A DNA stretch of 64,000 nt, taken from the NCBI GenBank assembly GCA_017480785.1, contig JAFURZ010000013.1, positions 186,001 through 250,000 of the forward strand, in the 5' to 3' direction. Within the stretch, counting starts at the first letter, position 1; each line of letters begins with the position of its first letter. Origin of the DNA: Bacteroidales bacterium (GTDB taxonomy: Bacteria > Bacteroidota > Bacteroidia > Bacteroidales > P3). This document shows, piece by piece, positions 1 through 8,825 of this stretch. The position numbers were made by a program, and so were the translations under genes. Below the pieces are notes generated by a model. That model was not told where the DNA came from. It saw only the letters and a list, made by a program, of their open reading frames with translations, and ran no database searches.

Positions 1-284
1 ACTGTCTTTGGCGTTTTCTTATACACATAGACATGAATAGAATCATCTTGACCACTCATCACATCTTTATCCACGTCAAAGTCTGCATCTACGAGCGCCC
101 ACATCAAATCGCGAGCGCAATCCTTATCACTACACTTTGTTGTAGCTAACAGAGCGGTGGCTCCATGTTCCTTCTGCCGTCTTGCTGTATTATTTGTCAT
201 ACTGCAGAAATAATCAGAGGCTTTGCCGCCGTATACTCCCACCGTCTTCTCTATGAACCATTTAACTGTTTCTTGTATTGTCAT
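1..284 (-). CDS. Hypothetical protein, fifth gene of the CBASS operon (3' end cut by window edge)
   Basis: The start is the ATG at 284, and 94 codons are open to the window edge, so the C-terminus is missing. The visible part begins MTIQETVKWFIEKTVG and is soluble-looking and charged, with a conspicuous acidic patch (DADFDVDKDV) and no signal peptide or membrane segment. It overlaps the end of cap3 by 23 nt on the same strand, which suggests translational coupling and membership of the CBASS operon. I do not recognise the family. It could be an operon accessory protein or simply the first gene of the next module. Confidence 0.55.
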   Translation of the reverse strand, partial: MTIQETVKWFIEKTVGVYGGKASDYFCSMTNNTARRQKEHGATALLATTKCSDKDCARDLMWALVDADFDVDKDVMSGQDDSIHVYVYKKTPKT

Positions 285-828
285 ATTTGCAATAATTTAA
301 TATCTTGATAAAACTATTCCCTTCATATACGCTTACGTATAAACTCTCAGTCCCAACAATAACCATTACGAGAACAGGCAGAATCAGAGTGGAAGAATGA
401 TAATTGCTCACGATAGAACTTATGTCCGTTGGTGAAGGTGTCGGATTAGTTTCCGGATGAGTATGCCACTCTCCAATATAGACTCTTGTATGTTCTGATT
501 GCTCATAATCCTGTGCAATAAAAGCGTTCCCTTTCTGGGCATCCCGTACACAGCCACAACGCGAATTACTTGCTATACATGGTGGTGATATCTTGGATAT
601 TCTAAACGTCTTCTCATCAATTTGTGAACCAGTAAGTACACCACATAGCTCGCAACCATCTTTCTGTATGTACTCCCTTAACTGCTCAAAGACTTCCTCT
701 TTAATCTCAATTGAATAATCAGAGATTCCTATATCATTAGGCACTGGACGTTGTTTTTTGAAAGGCCTCCTGCATTTTCGTTTAAGTGCAGTCCTTTCTG
801 TCTTGCTATTTCTACGTTGCCTACCCAT
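262..828 (-). CDS. cap3: Cap3-like JAMM/Mov34 deubiquitinase-type peptidase of a type II CBASS
   Basis: The protein has 188 residues. The JAMM zinc motif is complete: Glu60 in CELCGVLTG, then HTHP with His122 and His124, followed by Ser132 and Asp135 in PSPTD. In type II CBASS this family removes the CD-NTase from its Cap2-made conjugates and so counteracts or recycles the primed enzyme. The N-terminal 30 residues are very basic (RQRRNSKTERTALKRK). The ATG at 828 lies about 100 nt inside cap2, which is a long overlap, so the true start may be a downstream GTG near 747. The gene sits directly behind cap2, as in known operons. The family call rests on the motif and neighbours. Confidence 0.88.
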   Translation of the reverse strand: MGRQRRNSKTERTALKRKCRRPFKKQRPVPNDIGISDYSIEIKEEVFEQLREYIQKDGCELCGVLTGSQIDEKTFRISKISPPCIASNSRCGCVRDAQKGNAFIAQDYEQSEHTRVYIGEWHTHPETNPTPSPTDISSIVSNYHSSTLILPVLVMVIVGTESLYVSVYEGNSFIKILNYCKYDNTRNS

Positions 829-2465
829 CTGTATATCTGTGTTTCTTCTGGATTGCTTAATAAACGGTCAATATGTGGGAACATGGCTGAAAGAAAGAGG
901 GTAACGTCATTGGCTGAATACAATGCATACTTGCCATTACATCCGGCATCACGTTTTGACAGGTTCTCTCCGTTTTGATACTCGTTCCTGTCAATCAGGC
1001 AGTAGTCAAGAAAACTGTCATTTACTTTATCAACCAGTGTCTTAAGTTTATCTGTCTGTGATGGATTCACGTAAACCATAATTCCCGAAACCCCATAAGG
1101 TTCAAGCCATAACAGAAAAGTAGGTATCTTCACTTCCCCTTCGGTCATTTTGTCTAGTATCCATTTTTCTGACATCACATCACCCGTACAGAGGAAAAGT
1201 GCAGACGCATGGATGAAGACTTCTGAAGGGGCATCTTCCAAATGATTCTCTTTGGCCTTTACATCTCTGTCAGGCCTGTATGAAACAAGATAGTCTTTGA
1301 CCGCCTGTACTTTTTTTTGGTCCATATATCTGAAACCCAACAAATGGCGTCCGATATTATAAGTGTTTAGTTTGTCGGAGTCTATGAGTGTAAACTTTGC
1401 ATTGTTATATCCATTCAAATAATAACACAGGTTGCTTCCCACACTGCCTAATCCAACCACAACAAAACTTTGTTCCTGCATCATCGCACCTGCAGATCGT
1501 TCTGCAATTCGTTTCTTCTCATAGACACTCGCCCTCATCCTTGCCAAATTCTTATTTCGATATTCATAATTGGTAAGGACATCAAGTGCCGTTACGGAGC
1601 CCTTTCTGAATCCTGCTCTAAAAACGCTCAGTTTCGGTATTGTTAAACCTCCGAGAAGATAGTCCAATCCAAGAGGAATTAACAAATGAGCTTCACGATG
1701 CTTGTTGATATACTTGGCAAAAAAGCGTTTGTCTTCTTTATCTGCAATTCTTTCAATAAATTGACGTCCTGTCAAAGAATAAGGAGGCTCCGTTGGTAAT
1801 GAGAATGATTTGATGAACAAAACTGATAACCAATGAGACTTATACCTGCTATAGATGTTCTCAAGAAGTTTCTCGCTTTCTTCAGTAGTGCAAACTATTG
1901 TCCTGTCGAAATACTTATCTTTTTTACCAAGGTAATCAACCGGATATGTAACTGCCTTCAGTTCGCAAGTTTTGTCAGGAATAGCGCCTAATACAGTCCA
2001 ATAAGGGTCAAGTTCTTTTTCGTAATCATATTGTTCTGCCCAATAACTGTCAATCTCTTCTGCGTACTCTGCTGTATTGTCCTGGTTTGAATATCTTTCT
2101 ATCCATCTACGAGCACGTGTTATATTGTCTCTTACCAGACCAACAACATTGGAAGTATCATAAACAGTTCCATCCTCATACAAGCAAATCTTGCGGTTCT
2201 TGAATGATATATGAGGGAGAAAACGCAGTCTCTCGTCGATTACTATCACCCAAGGCATATCATAGGGGAATCCGTTGGGGAAAGCGACATAGACATCAAC
2301 ATCTTCTAGCTTCCCAAAAGCGTTGGCTTGAATAATCAAGTGCCAAACTGGGACAGATGCCTTTTTTCGTTTGTCACATACAGGGAGACTATCTACCTTT
2401 TCTATCTCATATTCTAAAGACAGTTGTTGGTAACACTCCTCAAGGATGCCATTAATAACCGGCAT
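729..2465 (-). CDS. cap2: Cap2-like E2-E1 fusion conjugating enzyme of a type II CBASS
   Basis: The protein has 578 residues. The N-terminal E2-like (UBC-fold) domain, about residues 1-125, carries a candidate catalytic Cys94 in KICLYEDG. The C-terminal ThiF/E1-like domain starts near residue 330 with the nucleotide-binding loop VVVGLGSVGS (335-344) and IDSDKLN after it. A second candidate catalytic cysteine is Cys509 in DAGCNGKY. Cap2 adenylates and conjugates the C-terminus of the CD-NTase to cellular targets, priming it for signalling. The start overlaps the CD-NTase stop by 14 nt, indicating coupled translation. Base composition is AT-richer than the core genes, consistent with transfer. 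Confidence 0.9.
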   Translation of the reverse strand: MPVINGILEECYQQLSLEYEIEKVDSLPVCDKRKKASVPVWHLIIQANAFGKLEDVDVYVAFPNGFPYDMPWVIVIDERLRFLPHISFKNRKICLYEDGTVYDTSNVVGLVRDNITRARRWIERYSNQDNTAEYAEEIDSYWAEQYDYEKELDPYWTVLGAIPDKTCELKAVTYPVDYLGKKDKYFDRTIVCTTEESEKLLENIYSRYKSHWLSVLFIKSFSLPTEPPYSLTGRQFIERIADKEDKRFFAKYINKHREAHLLIPLGLDYLLGGLTIPKLSVFRAGFRKGSVTALDVLTNYEYRNKNLARMRASVYEKKRIAERSAGAMMQEQSFVVVGLGSVGSNLCYYLNGYNNAKFTLIDSDKLNTYNIGRHLLGFRYMDQKKVQAVKDYLVSYRPDRDVKAKENHLEDAPSEVFIHASALFLCTGDVMSEKWILDKMTEGEVKIPTFLLWLEPYGVSGIMVYVNPSQTDKLKTLVDKVNDSFLDYCLIDRNEYQNGENLSKRDAGCNGKYALYSANDVTLFLSAMFPHIDRLLSNPEETQIYRWVGNVEIARQKGLHLNENAGGLSKNNVQCLMI

Positions 2466-3444
2466 ACTGGCTGTTCTTCTTTATGGAGCCTGAAAATTCT
2501 TTCTGCTGGGCATCTTCATCAACATCCTTAGCAGTTGCACAACTGAAGCGGTCTCCGAAATACTTCTGCCACTTCTCGCAACCCTCTTTCTGGTTCTTAC
2601 TGTTAACAGCCCTTTCTGCATCTTCACGGAAAGATTTCAAACGGGAAAGGAAGGTGTTACGCTTTGTATCTGAATAATGTTCAAACAAGTCCTCGTTAGG
2701 CGACACCGGACGCTTGCATTTGAAATGCCCTTCTTTGCTCAGCTCATCCTGCATAGACACCAATGTGTCTTTCATAATGACATCAAAACGGGTGACATCA
2801 TTCTCTGTATAATGATTGGCGGCAAGGATAGTGAGAATGAATCCACAAGGGAGTTCTACCCCCTTTTCACTTTTCATATAGTCACGCCATGCTTTAAGGA
2901 ATCGAACTATCTCGCGAAAATATGCCTTTTGCTTGCATTGCTCCTCGAACCAATTGTTGAAATCCATTGCATCTTGTTGAACCCATGGCTTCTTTTTATG
3001 AGCAAGTTGGGGATGCTCATCGCCATCAACCTTGAAATAGATGGGGAGATCTATATGGTGACCGTCAGCATAGTTGACACGAACACAAGACTTCTTATCA
3101 TTGGGCTTCTGGTCTGTGTGACCGTCAACCGCCGCAAACACCTTATCGTGATACCACTGTATTTCGTGTTTATCTTCTTCAGATTCACCAATGAAATACA
3201 CGCCATCGTCAAGGTCGTAGGCCGCCAAACCTTCATTATCTACAATGGGATTCAGAATGGTTTCCATTGCAAACGAGCCCTGACTATAAAACTTTGGCTG
3301 GATTTCATCAGGAAGCTCATTCTTAAAATAATTCCTGATTCAATCTCGCAGGGCCTTGCGGTTGGTTTTCAACTTCCCAATGCGAGTGTCATTTGCCTTT
3401 ATTGCATCGTGAAATGCAACAAACTGTTCGTGGTTATTTGCCAT
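2452..3444 (-). pseudogene. CD-NTase (cGAS/DncV-like nucleotidyltransferase) interrupted by an in-frame TGA at codon 35
   Basis: Reading from the ATG at 3444 (preceded by a purine-rich AAAGGAAAAGAAG) gives 34 residues, then TGA at 3342-3340. The same frame then stays open to the stop at 2452, for about 330 codons in total. Immediately after the stop come the nucleotidyltransferase signatures: SQGSFAM (Gly-Ser motif), YDLDDGVYF (metal-binding aspartates) and HIDLPIYF (third aspartate). The product would make the cyclic nucleotide that activates Cap15. The first ATG after the stop (3267) lies behind GSF, so restarting there would remove the Gly-Ser motif. No ATG, GTG or TTG lies between the TGA and GSF. 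A single transition (CGA or TGG to TGA) explains it. Sequencing error is possible. Confidence 0.87.
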
Positions 3445-4057
3445 CTTCTTTTCCTTTCTTTATCTTTTCAAGTGTCCATTCGCCCGTACAGTTACGGTCG
3501 TTCCAATATGTACCGGCTATTTTTGTCAAATCCTCATAATCGATATCCAGTTTGGTTGTTCCATAATGGATATTCAAGCCTCCCTTTTCGCCCTTTTCAG
3601 CCTTATTCCTGTACTCCAATTTAGGGTCATTCTGATAGGAATAGACAAAGACTGTCTGATCTATCGTATCGTTGTGAACGAAGACTCCGTTGAATGAATG
3701 GCTCTGACTCTTCTCAAAATAACCATGGACGTGGGGTTCAAGGAAAGTCTGAGTGATTTTCAAAGTAAAGTCATATTCCGTATTATTGAAACTTGACTTG
3801 CCGTGTCCTTTCCAAGAACCGCTTAAGTTGGGTGTATGGAGTTTTCGTCCAATGAAAGGGATACGCCAGAGCAAGTGATTGAAAAGCAACGCCAACAGGC
3901 CAACGCCTGTCACAGTGTATCCTATATCTCCAGCCAGAGACTCCAACTCCCAGGGACTTCTGTTGGGGTATGAACGGATGGCAAAGTGGATAACCAAGAA
4001 AATGATTATCGAAGCCCATACTATCCAACCTAAAAAAGTTTTATAGTTCTTTTGCAT
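3434..4057 (-). CDS. cap15: Cap15-like CBASS effector: two transmembrane helices plus beta-barrel nucleotide sensor
   Basis: The protein has 207 residues starting at the ATG at 4057, which has AGAGGA close upstream. A TTG start 24 nt earlier is possible but has no visible ribosome site. Two hydrophobic helices lie near residues 7-25 and 42-60. The rest is strand-rich: it opens with LSGSWKGHGKS, continues through YDFTLKITQT and ends with AGTYWNDRNCTGEWTLEK. This matches the 2TM/beta-strand-rich CBASS effector (S-2TM-beta, Cap15), which oligomerises on cyclic dinucleotide binding and disrupts the inner membrane. Its stop overlaps the CD-NTase start by 11 nt, so it is the first gene of the operon. 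Confidence 0.88.
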   Translation of the reverse strand: MQKNYKTFLGWIVWASIIIFLVIHFAIRSYPNRSPWELESLAGDIGYTVTGVGLLALLFNHLLWRIPFIGRKLHTPNLSGSWKGHGKSSFNNTEYDFTLKITQTFLEPHVHGYFEKSQSHSFNGVFVHNDTIDQTVFVYSYQNDPKLEYRNKAEKGEKGGLNIHYGTTKLDIDYEDLTKIAGTYWNDRNCTGEWTLEKIKKGKEDGK

Positions 4058-4117
4058 TATATCCTCTTTTAACGACCCCAAAAAACATCACTCAACTGGA
4101 GAAGAAGAGATCTGCCA

Positions 4118-4874
4118 TTAAATATGCTCCTCTACTCCACGGAAATGGACGTTCAACTCATGGAGGTGCTCCAGCAGGGTGCCAATGGGTGTCCCCTCGG
4201 TCATCTTGGCAAAGGCATTGACATCCTTGGGGAAGCACTTGCCACCATAACCGAACTTACCATCGGGACCAGGGACGTAAGTGTGTGTGTCGTTGATATA
4301 TCCAGAGAGCAGCACACCTGTATGTACCTTGCGCCAGTCAGCACCCATCTGCTCGCAATACTCACGGCAGGCATTGAAGTAAGTGACCTTATAAGCACCA
4401 AAGACATTGTGCATATACTTGGTCAGCTCTGCCTCCAGTGGAGTCATCACGGTAAACTTCTTGCCCACGAAAATCTTGGTAAGCAGTTCGTGGGCACCGG
4501 TGAATACCATCGTCTGCTTCTTGAAGTCTTCGATATGCGTGCGTTCCGTAAGGAACTCCGGCATATAGCATACCTGATGACCGGTCTCCTTAGAGAGGCG
4601 GTCGCTGGTGCCAGGAAGAATGGTAGTGCGCACGAAAACGGGCACATCGGGGAGGTTAGTGATAAGTTCCTTCATCAGCGTGAGGTCCTGCGTGCCATCG
4701 TCCTCGGTGGGGGACGTGGATCTGCAAGAAGGCAATATCAATACCACTCAGGTCATCGTTATAGCCCTTGGGAGGGTCGCTGATGAACAGTTTGCACTCA
4801 GGGTTGTTATGCTCCAACCAATCTTTCAGGGCTCCACCTACGAAGCCACATCCAATAATTCCAACGTTAATCAT
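4118..4874 (-). pseudogene. Small UDP-glucose/GDP-mannose-dehydrogenase-family protein, frameshifted
   Basis: The first part (from the ATG at 4874) encodes the NAD-binding fold with IIGCGFVGGAL and breaks off after LQIHVP. The rest continues in another frame as TEDDGTQDLTLMKEL through LTERTHIEDF to the catalytic GYGGKCFPKD. The frames join at a run of five G (4709-4713 on the plus strand). Removing one base restores HVPTEDDG and one reading frame of 251 residues (756 nt). That is shorter than full UDP-glucose dehydrogenases because the C-terminal UDP-binding domain is absent. This may be a real inactivation, a slippage-prone phase-variable tract, or a homopolymer sequencing error. It lies 30 nt upstream of ugd's end and ends 60 nt before cap15. 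Confidence 0.82.
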
Positions 4875-4904
4875 TGCTTTATCCTTTAAATATTTACATA
4901 GACA

Positions 4905-6209
4905 TTAATCGCGCTTGAAGATGTCGCGGGTGTAGACCTTGTCTTTTACATCGTCGAGGCAACTGTCGTAGCGGTTAGCGACGATGGCTTGGCTCCTTTT
5001 CTTGAACTCCGCTAGGTCATTGACGACGAGGCTGCCGAAGAAAGTGGTACCGTCGTCAAGGGTGGGCTCGTAGATGATGACCTGTGCACCTTTAGCTTTA
5101 ATGCGCTTCATCACGCCCTGGATGGCACTCTGGCGGAAGTTGTCACTATTGCTCTTCATCGTCAACCTATATACTCCAATGGTCGGGGTCTGCTGCTCGG
5201 CACCGAACTGGTTATTGCTGCTGTATGCGTAGTAGCCAGCCATCTTGAGCACCTGGTCAGCGATGAAGTCCTTGCGGGTGCGGTTGCTCTCGACGATGGC
5301 GGACATCATGTTCTGCGGCACATCCTCGTAGTTGGCCAGCAATTGTTTGGTGTCCTTGGGAAGGCAGTAGCCGCCATAACCGAAACTGGGGTTGTTATAG
5401 TGGGTGCCGATGCGGGGGTCGAGACCGATGCCGTCGATGATGGCCTGGGTGTCAAGGCCCTTCATCTCGGCATAGGTGTCAAGTTCGTTGAAGTAGCTGA
5501 CGCGAAGGGCCAAATAGGTGTTAGCGAAGAGCTTGACGGCCTCTGCCTCCTTCATTCCTACAAAAAGCGTCGGGACGTCCTCTTTGATAGCGGCTTCCTG
5601 CAAAAGCTTTGCGAAGATATGAGCACGCTCGGTGAGCCAGTCGATGTCGGTCAGGGCCTTGATGGCCTCGTTCTCTTCTTGATATTCAGCACCAGCCATC
5701 ATCTTGGGAATGCCAACAATGATGCGGCTGGGATAGAGGTTGTCGTAGAGCGCCTTACTCTCGCGCAGGAACTCGGGAGAGAAGAGCAAATTGAACTTCT
5801 TCACCCCATTGGCACGGTATTTCACATACAGCGAGCGGGTGTAGCCCACGGGGATGGTGCTCTTGATGACCATCACCGCCTCGGGATTAACCTTCAGCAC
5901 GGCCTCGATGACAGCCTCCACGGCGCTGGTATCGAAGAAGTTCTTTTGGCTATCGTAGTTTGTAGGGGCTGCAATAACGACGAACTCGGCGTCACGATAC
6001 CCAGACTCCTGGTCGAGGGTAGCTTTCAGCGAGAGGGACTTATGGGCCAAATAATCCTCTATATAGTCGTCCTGAATGGGCGACTTCTTATTGTTCACCA
6101 AGTCGACACGCTCTTTGACGACGTCAACAGCGGTGACGTCATTGTGCTGTGCCAGCAAAGTGGCGATACTCAGACCGACATAGCCGGTTCCTGCAACGGA
6201 TATTTTCAT
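4905..6209 (-). CDS. ugd: UDP-glucose 6-dehydrogenase
   Basis: The protein has 434 residues, normal for the family. It oxidises UDP-glucose (or a related UDP-sugar) to the uronic acid for capsule or LPS synthesis. The N-terminal NAD motif is [10 protein letters not shown] (residues 5-14). Family signatures are [20 protein letters not shown] and the catalytic Cys282 in [12 protein letters not shown]. The C-terminal UDP-binding domain is present ([16 protein letters not shown]). It is followed on the same strand by the small frameshifted dehydrogenase, so two related enzymes stand in tandem. The 5' leader is about 190 nt downstream of a good promoter (6402-6432). Confidence 0.95.
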   Translation of the reverse strand: MKISVAGTGYVGLSIATLLAQHNDVTAVDVVKERVDLVNNKKSPIQDDYIEDYLAHKSLSLKATLDQESGYRDAEFVVIAAPTNYDSQKNFFDTSAVEAVIEAVLKVNPEAVMVIKSTIPVGYTRSLYVKYRANGVKKFNLLFSPEFLRESKALYDNLYPSRIIVGIPKMMAGAEYQEENEAIKALTDIDWLTERAHIFAKLLQEAAIKEDVPTLFVGMKEAEAVKLFANTYLALRVSYFNELDTYAEMKGLDTQAIIDGIGLDPRIGTHYNNPSFGYGGYCLPKDTKQLLANYEDVPQNMMSAIVESNRTRKDFIADQVLKMAGYYAYSSNNQFGAEQQTPTIGVYRLTMKSNSDNFRQSAIQGVMKRIKAKGAQVIIYEPTLDDGTTFFGSLVVNDLAEFKKRSQAIVANRYDSCLDDVKDKVYTRDIFKRD

Positions 6210-6395
6210 TTTTTCTGCATTTTTTAAAACAACACGACTCTTATTTACAGGACTTTACACGCACTCACACATAAGTCCAAAGCATGGCGAAGGCCACCCC
6301 TACCACATCATTTTAAAACGTTCTCTCCCGCGATTATTCGTCACCGACTTCACGTTTCTGAAGATGCCAGAGGCCCTTTTCAGGTTCCATTTTTT
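6210..6395 (-). other. Long untranslated leader of ugd
   Basis: About 190 nt separate the predicted promoter from the ugd start. I see no open frame with a ribosome site in it and no riboswitch I can name. A T/A-rich tract (about 6205-6232 on the plus strand) precedes the start codon. The length would allow RNA-level regulation of an envelope-sugar gene, but that is inference. Confidence 0.35.
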
Positions 6396-6401
6396 CGGGT
6401 G

Positions 6402-6432
6402 CAAAGGTACGATTTTTTTTTGAAACGGCAAA
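6402..6432 (-). promoter_or_regulatory. Bacteroidota-type promoter for ugd
   Basis: On the minus strand a TACCTTTG -7 box (6409-6402) lies 19 nt downstream of a TTTG -33 box (6432-6429). Both match the Bacteroidota consensus TTTG-19/20-TAnnTTTG. Confidence 0.6.
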
Positions 6433-6658
6433 ATTTAATTTATTCTCAGTCCATCAAAAACAGTTTACCACTCCTTCTTCATCCAATTATAATCCTATAT
6501 ATAAACAAATTACATTATTATTGCAATCATTCTAAAACCAAGTCTGTCGGCTCTATTCTCTGGCTCTAATTCAGACCTCTTATCTGCACTTTTAATAATA
6601 ATTCACCCTTTATTGATACAAATGGACCGCGAGGGTTTCACTCCTTAATCAAACAACC
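6433..6658. other. AT-rich intergenic stretch without recognised content
   Basis: This AT-rich stretch lies between the ugd promoter and the dipeptidyl peptidase terminator. It contains oligo-A/T tracts and no open frame with coding character. I see nothing else in it. Confidence 0.4.
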
Positions 6659-6690
6659 AGCAGGGGCCATACCGCAGCATGGTCCCTGCC
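6659..6690 (-). terminator. Hairpin downstream of the dipeptidyl peptidase gene
   Basis: The arms GCAGGGGCCAT and ATGGTCCCTGC pair with one G-U around an 8-9 nt loop, 27 nt after the stop at 6717. The following minus-strand tract is T-rich (TGGTTGTTTGATT). It fits an intrinsic terminator with a weak U-tract. Confidence 0.5.
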
Positions 6691-6716
6691 CTAGGTTTTC
6701 ATTCTTTCTCAGTCGA

Positions 6717-8735
6717 TTACTTCAGGAAATCCTCGTAGTACTGGAACATCTTCTGGTACAGGTGGAGGCGTTCGCGGCCACGGACGTTGTGTTCATGGTG
6801 GGGGTAGGCGAAGTAATCGACCTGCTTGAAGTTGTTGATGCAGCGCTCGATGAACTCGGTGCTGTGTTGCGGCACCACGGTGTTGTCTTCGGCACCCTGG
6901 ATGACCAGCAGGCGGCCTTCGAGGTTCTTGGCCTTGCCGAGCAGCGAGGCAGCCTCGTAGCCCTCGGGGTTCTCCTGCGGGGTATCCATGTAGCGTTCGC
7001 CGTACATGATTTCGTACCACTTCCAGTCGATGACTGGGCCGCCGGCGCAGCCCACCTTGAACACCTCGGGGTGCGCCAGCTTCATGGTGATAGTCATGAA
7101 GCCTCCGAAGCTCCAGCCCTCCACGCCCATGCGGTCTTGGTCGACGTAGGGACGGTTCTTGAGGAACTTGACGCCCTCCATCTGGTCGGCCATCTCTATC
7201 TCGCCGAGGTGGCGGTGCGTACAGCTCTCGAACTCAAAGCCACGGTTGTCGGTGCCACGGTTGTCGAGGGTGAAGACCACATAGCCCTGCTGGGCCAGAC
7301 GCAAGAAATAGAGGTTGCCGCCGCCAAGCCAGCTGTCGGTGACCAGCTGCGAGTGGGGGCCGCCATAGACGTAGACCAGCGTGGGGTACTTCTTTTTTGC
7401 ATCAAGATAAGAGCTCGTGAGCACACCCGGAGGCGTGATGAGACGGTAGTAGAGGTCTGTCTTGCCGTCGGCAGCCTTGATGGTGCCGAGGGTGATGTCG
7501 GGCATGGCGTAGTCTTCCAAGGGATTCTTGGCCTCGTAGAAAGTCTTGACGGGGTTCTTGTGCTTCCAGTCGCGCAGGTCGGCGCGCAGGGGTACATTGA
7601 CGCTGCTCCACACATCGACCCACGTAGTGCCTGCCTCGTTGACCACCACGCTATGGGTGCCGTGCAGGCCGTTCTCCTGCATTGTCATACACTCCATAGT
7701 GCCCTTCTTCAAGTTCACCCGGTAGGCGTCGCGGCCGGCGAGGTTGTCCTTGTTGGCGTAGATGAAGATATTCTCGCCCTTCTTGTCGAACTGGATGAAG
7801 CCCTCCACCTCGTACTCGCCCTTGGTCAGCTGCTTCACCAGCGAGCCGTCCTTGTTGTAGAGGTACAGGTGCTTATAGCCGTCGCGCATCGAGAACCAGA
7901 GGAACTGGTCGCCCTTGGGGGTGAAAATAATGGGCTCGCAGGGCTCCACGTAGCGGGGATTCTCCTCCTCGAAGAGCACCTTCACCATGGCGCCCGTGGC
8001 GACATCGTACTGCTCCAGCCACATGTGGTTCTGCTCACGGTTCACCTTGGCGATGTAGACCGACTGCTCGTCGGGGCTCCAGGCAATATTGGTGAGGTAC
8101 ATCTCGCGCTCGTGGACGGTGGTGTCGCGGGCGGTGTTGAGGTAGACGAGCTTCTCCGAGGCCACGTCGTAGACGCCCACGGTCACCTCGTGGCTCTTCA
8201 TGCCGGCCATCGGGTACTTGATGGGCATCACCTCAGTCTCGCGGGCCTTGGTGTTGACCAAGGGGTAGTCTACCACCATGCTCTGATCCATGCGGTAGAA
8301 GGCCAGACGCGAGGCTTTGGGCGACCAAAAGAGGCCGCCGTTGATGCCGAACTCGTTGCGGTGGACGCTCTCGCCGAGGACGATGTTGTAGCCGTCGCCA
8401 CGCACCACAAGCTTGCCGTCGACATAAAGGTTGCCCTCCTTCAACTCGACGCGCTCCTCCAGCTTGGGGTCGTGGTTCTGCGGCTTGCGCCAGTCCTGCT
8501 GGGCTTCGGTGAGTTTGAACTCCTTCTTACCGTCGAAGCCATAAAAGCCTTTGTCCTCACCACCTTTATAATAGGTGACGGTCTTGCCGTCGGGGGCGAA
8601 GATGAAGCTCATCATTTCGCGTTGCGGGTAGAGGTTGCGATCCATCAGCTGGTCCCACTGCAGGAGCTTCTCCTGCGCAAAAGCGGTGCCTGCCAGGAGC
8701 AACACCGCGACAAACATAAAAATCTTTCTCATCAA
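6717..8735 (-). CDS. Dipeptidyl peptidase IV family serine peptidase (S9), secreted
   Basis: The protein has 672 residues with a signal peptide ending in GTAFAQ. It has an N-terminal beta-propeller region (WSPDEQSVYIA, WFSMRDGYKHLYLY) and a C-terminal alpha/beta-hydrolase. The catalytic triad is visible: Ser542 in GWSFGG, Asp617 in QGAEDNTVV and His near 647-649 in PHHEHNVRG. The YGGPHSQLV oxyanion region is also present. It removes N-terminal X-Pro dipeptides from peptides in the periplasm, feeding amino-acid uptake. It is somewhat shorter than many DPP-IV proteins. It shares its strand with the upstream glycosyltransferase but a 90-nt gap with an inverted repeat separates them, so it is probably transcribed separately. 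Confidence 0.93.
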   Translation of the reverse strand: MMRKIFMFVAVLLLAGTAFAQEKLLQWDQLMDRNLYPQREMMSFIFAPDGKTVTYYKGGEDKGFYGFDGKKEFKLTEAQQDWRKPQNHDPKLEERVELKEGNLYVDGKLVVRGDGYNIVLGESVHRNEFGINGGLFWSPKASRLAFYRMDQSMVVDYPLVNTKARETEVMPIKYPMAGMKSHEVTVGVYDVASEKLVYLNTARDTTVHEREMYLTNIAWSPDEQSVYIAKVNREQNHMWLEQYDVATGAMVKVLFEEENPRYVEPCEPIIFTPKGDQFLWFSMRDGYKHLYLYNKDGSLVKQLTKGEYEVEGFIQFDKKGENIFIYANKDNLAGRDAYRVNLKKGTMECMTMQENGLHGTHSVVVNEAGTTWVDVWSSVNVPLRADLRDWKHKNPVKTFYEAKNPLEDYAMPDITLGTIKAADGKTDLYYRLITPPGVLTSSYLDAKKKYPTLVYVYGGPHSQLVTDSWLGGGNLYFLRLAQQGYVVFTLDNRGTDNRGFEFESCTHRHLGEIEMADQMEGVKFLKNRPYVDQDRMGVEGWSFGGFMTITMKLAHPEVFKVGCAGGPVIDWKWYEIMYGERYMDTPQENPEGYEAASLLGKAKNLEGRLLVIQGAEDNTVVPQHSTEFIERCINNFKQVDYFAYPHHEHNVRGRERLHLYQKMFQYYEDFLK

Positions 8736-8758
8736 ATCATTATTTTAACATGAATTAC

Positions 8759-8813
8759 CACAAATGACCATGAATATTCGTGAATAACTTATGGTTATTC
8801 ATGGTCATTCGTG
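8759..8813. repeat. Inverted repeat between glycosyltransferase and peptidase genes
   Basis: Two 18-nt arms (8759-8776 and 8796-8813) pair at 17 of 18 positions around a 19-nt loop. The arm carries the words AAATGACCATGAATA. There is no T-run, so it is not a simple intrinsic terminator. It may be a copy of a dispersed genomic repeat. Confidence 0.6.
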
Positions 8814-8825
8814 TAAGAAAAAAAC

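Noticed and set aside
3340..3342. Recoded TGA (selenocysteine or alternative code) in the CD-NTase
   Set aside because: No SECIS-like structure is evident and the rest of the window uses TGA as stop. A nonsense mutation or sequence error is simpler.
6210..6395. Riboswitch in the ugd leader
   Set aside because: The leader is long but I see no recognisable aptamer core or paired terminator/antiterminator.
6762..8753. Long open frame antisense to the dipeptidyl peptidase
   Set aside because: It mirrors codon bias of a strongly supported gene on the other strand, shows no family motifs, and is rich in low-complexity Val/Leu/His/Gly.
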